From Nocardioides piscis (lineage in GTDB: Bacteria; Actinomycetota; Actinomycetes; Propionibacteriales; Nocardioidaceae): a stretch of 64,000 nucleotides of DNA. The notes below the pieces were generated by a model, which did no database searches, had not been told where the DNA came from, and worked only from the letters and a program-made list of their open reading frames with translations. The translations under genes were made by a program, and so were the position numbers. Below are positions 28,054 through 34,302 of this stretch, one piece after another (the stretch's first letter is position 1; the number at the start of each line of letters is the position of its first letter). The stretch spans positions 806,001-870,000 of the forward strand of contig NZ_CP049866.1 of NCBI RefSeq assembly GCF_011300215.1. Reading direction: 5' to 3'.

Positions 28054-30288
28054 CTACATCACCAACGCCGGGTGCAGGGCATGCTGCGTCACGTTGCGGC
28101 GCTTGCTCGCGGCCAGCGTCGAGACCACCAGCGCCGCGACCATCCACAAGACCAGTGCGGCCACATCCCCGGCCATCGCGGCGTCTCCGCCGGCGATCGC
28201 GTTCCGCATGGCCTGCACGGCATGAGTCATCGGCATCCACGCACTGATGGCGGAGAAGAACCCCGGTGCGGTCTCTACCGGATACGTCCCACCGGCCGCC
28301 GTCAGCTGCAAGGCGACGAAGATGAGCGCCAAGAACCGTCCCGCGGACCCGAACAGCGCGATCAACGCCTGGTTGATGGCTACGAACGTGACGCTCGTGA
28401 CCACAGCGACACCCAGCAGACGCCAAGGATCGGCCGCCTCGATTCCCACCACAAGCTCCAGGACCCCGACGAGCAGGCCTACCTGCACGAGCGCCAGCGT
28501 GGCGCCGGGCACGAACCCAGCCAGCGCGACACGCCACGCGGGCGTTGTGGTGCCGAGCAGCCGTGCCGACAGGGGGCGCAACATCAAGTAGATCGCCAAC
28601 GCACCGACCCACAGGGCCAACGACGAAAAATACGGCGCCAGTGCGGCTCCGTTGTTCTTCACCGCATGGGCACGCACCACGTCCGCTTGCACCGGTTCGG
28701 CAGCTGCCTGCGCCAAAGTGATCCGATCTTCCGCCTTGTACGTCGGCACGTCCAACACACCTTGCGCCAATCCCGCGTCCAGATCGCGACTCCCAGTGGC
28801 GACATCATCGCTTCCGGCGGCCACCTCGTCCGCGCCGGCGGCAACCTCGACGCCGCCCGCGGCGAGCTGGGTCGACTTGCTGGCCAGCGTTCCCGTGCCC
28901 TGCTGCAACTGACCGAGGCCCGAGGTGAGTTGTGCGGCGCCATCATCGGTGCGGCCAGCACCCTCGTTGAGACGTCGCGCCCCTTGGCTCAACCGCCCGG
29001 CGCCCGCGGCCACGTCTCGAGTTCCGCTCGCCACCGAACTGGCACCCTCACTCAACGTCGCCGCCCCGTCGGCCAGATCGTCGGCGCCGGAGGCAACCCG
29101 CGCCGACCCTGCCACGAGCGGGTCGGCCCCGGTGGCCAACGTGCTTACTCCCGTCGCGAGCGCGGTCGTGCTCACAGCCAGTTGGTCGGCTCCCGCAGCA
29201 GCCTGCCGCACGTTCGCGCAGTACGTGGCCAATGCCGGAGAGGGCGGGCATGCATCCGCAAGCTGACGCATTTGTGCGGCATAACTGCCGGCACCTGCGG
29301 ACACCTGGTTCGCCGAACCACTGGTCGTGTCGAGTCCCCTGCTCAACTGGTCCGCGCCGCTGGCGACGTTGGTTGCACCGTCGCGCAACGCGTCAGCGTT
29401 GGTGGCCAGCTTGCGTGACCCGGCCGCGACCTGGCCGGCTCCCCGACTCACCTTGGTGGCTCCCTGATCGAGCTGACGGGCACTCGAACTCAGCGCGGAT
29501 GCACCCTGAGCCAACTGAGTCGTCGCATCACTGAGTTCGCCGGACCCGCCTGCGAGCTGACGCGCGCTGGCATCCAGCGTCCCTGCTCCGACGGCTAGCT
29601 CCGTCGTACCTATGGACACCTGCCTGGCACCGTCACTGACTCGGCCCGCCCCCGAGGCCAAGCTGACACTCCCGGCGGCCAGATCCGCCGCACCGACAGA
29701 CGCCTGCTTCAAAGACTTGTGAGTATCGTTGAACCCTTGGTACAGGCCGTCGAGGTACTGCTCGGTGACCTGGTCCGACAGCGAGCCGGTAGCCCTAGCA
29801 GCCAGCGATGATGTGATGTTGCCATTGATGTAGTTGTACGCGTCGTTGGTCTCCCACCCGAGGTGGCCGGTTCGTGTATCGGTCGCATCGTTGCCGCTGA
29901 CCGAGACCGCGTCGGCGGAGAATTCCGCGGGAATGGTCAAGACGGCCGCGTAGTCACCGTCAGCCAATCCGGCTGCGGCATCCTTAGCATTCGTCAGACG
30001 CCAGTCGTAGTTGTTCTCGTCGTCGCTGGACACCAGTTCTGCCGCCAGGACACGACCGAGCGCCACATCGGTCTCGTCCTTGCCGGACCCGACGGTGACG
30101 ATCTCGTCGTTGTTAACGACCGCGGCGTGCAGTCGATCCAGGTTGTCCGAAGGATTCCAGTTCGCCAGCACGTACAGCGACCCGTAGATCAGCGGCACCA
30201 GCACAATGGCTACCACGGCGCCCTTGGTCGCACGGCTCCTGCGGAACCGCGCAAGCTCGAACCAGGGCACGGACGGGGAAGGAAACAT
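28054..30288 (-). CDS. YhgE/Pip-type membrane protein (ABC-2 superfamily, EsaA-like architecture)
   Basis: 744 residues. One N-terminal transmembrane helix (about 22-44) is followed by VVNNDE, a conserved feature of YhgE/Pip proteins, then a large extracytoplasmic region rich in alanine/glycine/serine in which a seven-residue pattern (A-x-x-L-A/S-x-G) repeats from about 195 to 500 and should form a long helical stalk. About five transmembrane helices follow in the last 220 residues. Family members include phage-infection protein Pip and the type VII secretion component EsaA. The gene starts seven bases after the MMPL stop, so the two are one operon under operator site D. A surface-spanning or export role is likely, substrate unknown. 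Confidence 0.85.
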   Translation of the reverse strand: MFPSPSVPWFELARFRRSRATKGAVVAIVLVPLIYGSLYVLANWNPSDNLDRLHAAVVNNDEIVTVGSGKDETDVALGRVLAAELVSSDDENNYDWRLTNAKDAAAGLADGDYAAVLTIPAEFSADAVSVSGNDATDTRTGHLGWETNDAYNYINGNITSSLAARATGSLSDQVTEQYLDGLYQGFNDTHKSLKQASVGAADLAAGSVSLASGAGRVSDGARQVSIGTTELAVGAGTLDASARQLAGGSGELSDATTQLAQGASALSSSARQLDQGATKVSRGAGQVAAGSRKLATNADALRDGATNVASGADQLSRGLDTTSGSANQVSAGAGSYAAQMRQLADACPPSPALATYCANVRQAAAGADQLAVSTTALATGVSTLATGADPLVAGSARVASGADDLADGAATLSEGASSVASGTRDVAAGAGRLSQGARRLNEGAGRTDDGAAQLTSGLGQLQQGTGTLASKSTQLAAGGVEVAAGADEVAAGSDDVATGSRDLDAGLAQGVLDVPTYKAEDRITLAQAAAEPVQADVVRAHAVKNNGAALAPYFSSLALWVGALAIYLMLRPLSARLLGTTTPAWRVALAGFVPGATLALVQVGLLVGVLELVVGIEAADPWRLLGVAVVTSVTFVAINQALIALFGSAGRFLALIFVALQLTAAGGTYPVETAPGFFSAISAWMPMTHAVQAMRNAIAGGDAAMAGDVAALVLWMVAALVVSTLAASKRRNVTQHALHPALVM

Positions 30289-30295
30289 CAGTCAG

Positions 30296-33200
30296 TCACC
30301 TCGTGGTCGAGACGGGGCCGGGGCTGGCCGTCGGTCGGGTGGTGGTCGTTCGGTCAGCCGCCCGGCCGGTCCGCGGCCGGCGGGTGGCGACAAGTTCGCA
30401 ACGCCGAACGTGGTCGGGAGCCAGCAGCCCCGGCTGGGCGGACAAGACGATGGCCGCTGCCGCACGACCCGTTGGTGATCCGGTGGCGACGTCGTGAGGG
30501 CTGGTCAGTAGGTCCAAGACGCGCCAGAACGTGTCCAGGTCATCGGGGTCTCGCACCACGTCGATGGCGTCGACGACGATCACATCGGGATCGGACAGGC
30601 CCGCGAGGGCCACGCCGAGGCTCAACCGCTGCAACGGGGTCAACTGGCTGACCAAGCAGTCGCCGGCGAGGGCCTCGAACGTGTCGTTGCCAGTGGCGGA
30701 CGCCGCGTCGTGAACCAAGTCGTTGAGGCTGTCGCGGACCGCGTCGACGCGCCGGCGCCGCACCCAGAGTCCCAGGCTCGCCGAACCGAGCCGCTCGGCA
30801 ATGTGCTGGTCAACGCTCAACGCCTCCTCGAGCGGATTGACCAGTGCGAACTCGGCAAGGCTTACCCGGTGCCGCACTGCGACACGCTCGTGCGGCAGCA
30901 AATGGCCGCTGACCTTGAGACGACCCTCGAAAGCGGCCATGCGGCCGGCAAGAGTGAGCAGAAGCGACGTCTTGCCGACTCCCTGGGTGCCCTCGACCAG
31001 CAGCCATTGGCCGCGCTCGACCGTCAGATCAACAGGATCGAACATTGCCTCGCGGTCCTCGTCCAAGACGGTGAGTCCTTGCGCGGCAACCGCCGGTGGT
31101 GTTCCCGGGCGCGGCCACGAGCGCAGCTCCATCGCCTCCTCAACCGCCGCGCCCTCGACGTCGACGTGCGGTACAAGCCCGTCCAGGCGAGCGGGCAGGC
31201 GCCACGCCTGTTCGCCGACCAACGCCAGCACCGCCGGGATGAGCGTCATCCGCACTACGAACGCGTCAACCACGACGCCCACAGCCAACCCGAGTGCGAT
31301 CGGCTTAACTGTCACGTCCTCACCCAGGACGAAGGCCGCGAAGACGCTCGCCATGATGAGCGCCGCAGCAGCTACAACCGGGGCAACCCCTACGAAGCCA
31401 CTGATGACGGCCTCACGTGCGGCCGCGCCGCGCGCGTGGTCCTCCTTCATCCTCGAGACGAGGAAGATGTGATAGTCCATCGCCAGCCCGAACAACACAC
31501 CCATCAAGATGATCGGCAGAAAGCTGATCACCGGTCCCGTCCGTTCCACACCCAACACATCGGCGAACCAGCCCCACTCGAACACGGCCACCACCGCACC
31601 GAACGCGGCCCCGACCGAGAGCAGATAACCGGCTGCGGCACTGAGCGGAATGAGGACCGAGCGGAACACCACGGTGAGCAGGGCTAGACACACGCTCACC
31701 ACCAGCAAACCAAACGGAATGAGAGCGTCGAAGAGCCGAGCCGAGGCATCGATCTGCACCGCCGTCTGACCGGTCACTGCGCTGTTGATACCCCACCTCT
31801 CCTCCCACCTCGTCGACCGGTCGCGAATGTCGCGGGCCAAGTTGGCAGTGGCCTCAGTGCTGCCGCCGCTGGTCGGAATGAGGACGACTACGCCTGTGTC
31901 ACCACGTTCGTTCGGGGTCGCCAACACCACCTCGGCGACCCCGGGAACGCCCGCTATCTCCTCACCGAGATCCCGCATCACACGCTGTGGGTCGGTGGTG
32001 CTGAGAATGTCGGCATAGACCAGCAACGGAGCGTTGTAGCCGGGACCGAACTCAGCGCTGATGAGGTCGTAAGCCGTGCGTTCGGACGAACCTAGCTCAG
32101 CCGAACCGGTGTCAGGCAGGGCCAACCGGAGGTCAACGGCGGGATAGGCCAGCACACCCAGACCCACGACACACACGACGATCGTCGCGGCCGGCCAGCG
32201 GATGACGGCGCGCACCCAACGCCCCTGCCGGGCGCGGGTGTGCGCACTGGCATTGCGACCACGCCGCAGCCGAGTCATCAGGGTCTGACCGGGCCGGCAA
32301 CCAGGGCTGGTCCGGGCTGGAAGCAGACGCCCACCAAACACCCCGAGGAACGCCGGAAGGAGGGTGACTGCAGCAGCGACCGCGGTCGCCACCGCGAGCG
32401 CGGCGAACACACCCATCGTGCGAAGGAAAGGGATGCCAGGGACGGCCAACGCAAGCAGGGCAGTCATCACGGTGACACCGGCGAACACGACCGCGGACCC
32501 GGCCGTGGCGTTGGCGCGCGCGGCCGCCTCCTGACCCGCAAGACCCTCCCCGAGAAGCTCGCGGTAACGCCAGACCAGGAACAGGGCGTAGTCGATGCCA
32601 ACCGCCAGACCGACCATTAGCCCGAGCAGCGGCGTCGTGGACGAGACGTCTATCCAACCCGTCGCACCCATCGTCAGAGCCGTCGCGAGTCCCACACCGA
32701 CCACCGAGGTGATCACGGGCAGGACTGCCGGCACGATGGCGCGGAACGTGACGAGCAAGATGAGCAACGCAACCACGACGCCCAGGGCTTCGGTTGGCGA
32801 CAGACCGGGCCCGGTGCTGATGAACGCCTGACCGCCCACCGCGGTCGTGTATCCCTCGGACGTCAACTCCGAGGCGACCTGCTGCAGCGCCTGCTTTTGG
32901 CTCTGCGACACCTGCGCTGCCGCAACGTCGAATTGGACCTGGACCAGAGCAGTGCGCTCGTCGCCGGAGATCAGTCCGCCCTCGGCGTATGGCGAGAGGA
33001 CCTGAACGACTCCCTCCACCGTGCGCAGCTCACGCACCAGCGCGCGTATGTCGCGGCGCGCGCCGTCGGAGACCATCGTCGAGTCGGGCACGGACACGAC
33101 GACCTGCGCGGTTGCACCAGCAACTTCGGGAAACGTTCGCTCCAACGCTTCCAACGCCGACTGACTCTCGGTCCCCGGCACCTCAAACGTGTTGCTCGTA

Positions 33201-33319
33201 CCGGCAGAAACCACGGTCGAAATGACTCCGACACTCAGAACAACCGCCAGCCACGCGACGATGACTCTCCACGGGTGCCCAAAGGCAGCACTCCCCCACC
33301 GGTACAGCGCGTTCGCCAT
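30296..33319 (-). CDS. MMPL-family transporter fused to a degenerate ABC ATPase domain
   Basis: 1007 residues. Residues 1-700 form a standard RND/MMPL unit: 12 predicted helices, two external domains, and the proton-relay Asp-Tyr pairs in GLAVGIDY (about 237-244) and GLAMDY (about 611-616). Residues ~745-960 look like an ABC nucleotide-binding domain: Walker A GTQGVGKT (777-784) is intact, but the signature reads LTPLQ (893-897) and Walker B ends in VVDAID, with alanine at the position of the catalytic glutamate. It may therefore bind but not hydrolyse ATP. MMPL proteins export lipids or glycolipids to the envelope; the fused domain may regulate transport or dock the YhgE partner encoded next. 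Operator site D lies 27 bp before the ATG. Confidence 0.88.
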   Translation of the reverse strand: MANALYRWGSAAFGHPWRVIVAWLAVVLSVGVISTVVSAGTSNTFEVPGTESQSALEALERTFPEVAGATAQVVVSVPDSTMVSDGARRDIRALVRELRTVEGVVQVLSPYAEGGLISGDERTALVQVQFDVAAAQVSQSQKQALQQVASELTSEGYTTAVGGQAFISTGPGLSPTEALGVVVALLILLVTFRAIVPAVLPVITSVVGVGLATALTMGATGWIDVSSTTPLLGLMVGLAVGIDYALFLVWRYRELLGEGLAGQEAAARANATAGSAVVFAGVTVMTALLALAVPGIPFLRTMGVFAALAVATAVAAAVTLLPAFLGVFGGRLLPARTSPGCRPGQTLMTRLRRGRNASAHTRARQGRWVRAVIRWPAATIVVCVVGLGVLAYPAVDLRLALPDTGSAELGSSERTAYDLISAEFGPGYNAPLLVYADILSTTDPQRVMRDLGEEIAGVPGVAEVVLATPNERGDTGVVVLIPTSGGSTEATANLARDIRDRSTRWEERWGINSAVTGQTAVQIDASARLFDALIPFGLLVVSVCLALLTVVFRSVLIPLSAAAGYLLSVGAAFGAVVAVFEWGWFADVLGVERTGPVISFLPIILMGVLFGLAMDYHIFLVSRMKEDHARGAAAREAVISGFVGVAPVVAAAALIMASVFAAFVLGEDVTVKPIALGLAVGVVVDAFVVRMTLIPAVLALVGEQAWRLPARLDGLVPHVDVEGAAVEEAMELRSWPRPGTPPAVAAQGLTVLDEDREAMFDPVDLTVERGQWLLVEGTQGVGKTSLLLTLAGRMAAFEGRLKVSGHLLPHERVAVRHRVSLAEFALVNPLEEALSVDQHIAERLGSASLGLWVRRRRVDAVRDSLNDLVHDAASATGNDTFEALAGDCLVSQLTPLQRLSLGVALAGLSDPDVIVVDAIDVVRDPDDLDTFWRVLDLLTSPHDVATGSPTGRAAAAIVLSAQPGLLAPDHVRRCELVATRRPRTGRAADRTTTTRPTASPGPVSTTR

Positions 33320-33345
33320 GCTGTCTACTCGCTATCAGGGTTAGT

Positions 33346-33359
33346 TGATGATTTCCTCA
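33346..33359 (-). promoter_or_regulatory. Palindromic operator (site D) upstream of the MMPL-YhgE operon
   Basis: TGATGATTTCCTCA, the exact reverse complement of site A. Read on the minus strand, a TTGAGG hexamer overlaps its edge, but no good -10 follows, so the transcription start is unclear. It sits just before the MMPL start codon. Confidence 0.55.
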
Positions 33360-33396
33360 AGTGTGAGCATACGCGTCCTTTTCCCGCACGCACCAT

Positions 33397-33672
33397 TCAC
33401 CAACGGGCCCTTCCCCTAGCGGAGCCTCGTCCTCGGGCATCCTTCTTGGCAAGCGTCATGCGAACGAGTTCGTGGACGGCGAGTACACGGAAGTTGAGCG
33501 CGTCCCAGGCAAGGATGAGAACGACGAAGTTCAGCCCGCCAGGCGCACCGGCGGCCACCGCCTCGGCAAGTTGATGCATGACTACGAGCACCGTCGCGGC
33601 CAGGAGCGCCACGCTCACGACGGCCCCGGATCGCGGAACGCTGCGCGCACCCGGGTGATGAGCCGGCTCCAC
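33397..33672 (-). CDS. Small predicted membrane protein, unknown function
   Basis: 91 residues with two hydrophobic stretches (VVSVALLAATVLVVMHQL and LNFVVLILAWDALNF) that could span the membrane, and a basic C-terminus. No family recognised. The start is uncertain: the neighbouring frame (33615-33863) carries protein-like sequence upstream (TPIFYVGRRVHACLQQY), so a frameshifted longer gene is possible. It lies at the junction between the envelope module and the accessory island. Confidence 0.4.
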   Translation of the reverse strand: MEPAHHPGARSVPRSGAVVSVALLAATVLVVMHQLAEAVAAGAPGGLNFVVLILAWDALNFRVLAVHELVRMTLAKKDARGRGSARGRARW

Positions 33673-33787
33673 GGTGCGTACTGCTGCAGGCAGGCGTGCA
33701 CGCGCCTACCTACGTAGAAGATGGGGGTGACCAGGAGCTGAGCGCGCTCGCCCGAAGGCGCCGCGGCCCAATCGCGTCTTTGCGCAG

Positions 33788-34159
33788 CTAGCTTGCCCAG
33801 CGGTGGGCTGCGTGCCGTGCCAGTCGAAGCACGAAGGCGTGCGGACGGCCGGCCCGGATCCACTCGACTGGCGACAGGCCGCCCAGGTCGTCGTCCGCAG
33901 TGGAGAGCCAGACCGCTGCGCTCCAGGGTGGCGAGTCACGAAGAACACGAAGGACTGGGAGGACGCGGGGATCGACGCGACCCTGGGAAAACTGGAATGT
34001 GGGGTAGCACCAATTTTGGTCGGATGTCAGCACTCCCAGCAGCGCACCTTCCTCTCTTGCGACTTGCAGCGCCTCTGAAGGAAGCCCGAGGAGTTCCGAA
34101 ACTCCGTCGTTGTCGTAGAACGGGCCGACAAGTTCGGCCATGGCGTTCGGCTCACTCAT
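33788..34159 (-). CDS. Orphan antitoxin-like protein (Xre/MbcA/ParS toxin-binding type)
   Basis: 123 residues from the ATG at 34159, which has GGGAGAG upstream; a longer frame from 34198 is possible. The layout is an N-terminal helix-turn-helix-like part (VSELLGLPSEALQVAREEG), a central YPTFQF segment, and a C-terminal WSAAVWLSTADDDLGGLSPVEWIRAGR block. The last block resembles the MbcA/ParS toxin-binding domain (W-L-x-P..L.G..P.dl...G). No RES-type toxin gene follows, so it is either an orphan antitoxin or a related DNA-binding protein. It is divergent from the serine recombinase and shares its promoter palindrome, so it could regulate that gene. Confidence 0.55.
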   Translation of the reverse strand: MSEPNAMAELVGPFYDNDGVSELLGLPSEALQVAREEGALLGVLTSDQNWCYPTFQFSQGRVDPRVLPVLRVLRDSPPWSAAVWLSTADDDLGGLSPVEWIRAGRPHAFVLRLARHAAHRWAS

Positions 34160-34208
34160 GACAGCTCTCCCTCGAGATGTATCGCGCTGCTCGCCCAAGT
34201 GCCACCGC

Positions 34209-34242
34209 TTGACAGATTACGCTGACTGCGTAATCGTTTCAA
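34209..34242. promoter_or_regulatory. Face-to-face promoters over a perfect palindrome
   Basis: GATTACGC-N5-GCGTAATC at 34215-34235 is a perfect 8+8 dyad. TTGACA (34209-34214) abuts it for the rightward recombinase gene, and TTGAAA on the minus strand (plus 34237-34242) abuts it for the leftward gene, with TAATCT/TAATCG as weak -10s at each end. A dimer bound here would block both. The core TTACGC-N5-GCGTA recurs at 44932 and 49365. Confidence 0.6.
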
Positions 34243-34302
34243 GGTCAAGTGGTCAGGTGAGGTGCCGATACCGGTCATGCCATCCCCCACTGAAGGACTG
34301 CC

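Noticed and set aside
28800..29700. CRISPR-like or tandem DNA repeat within the YhgE gene
   Set aside because: The periodicity is at protein level (heptads); DNA units are not conserved and there are no spacers.
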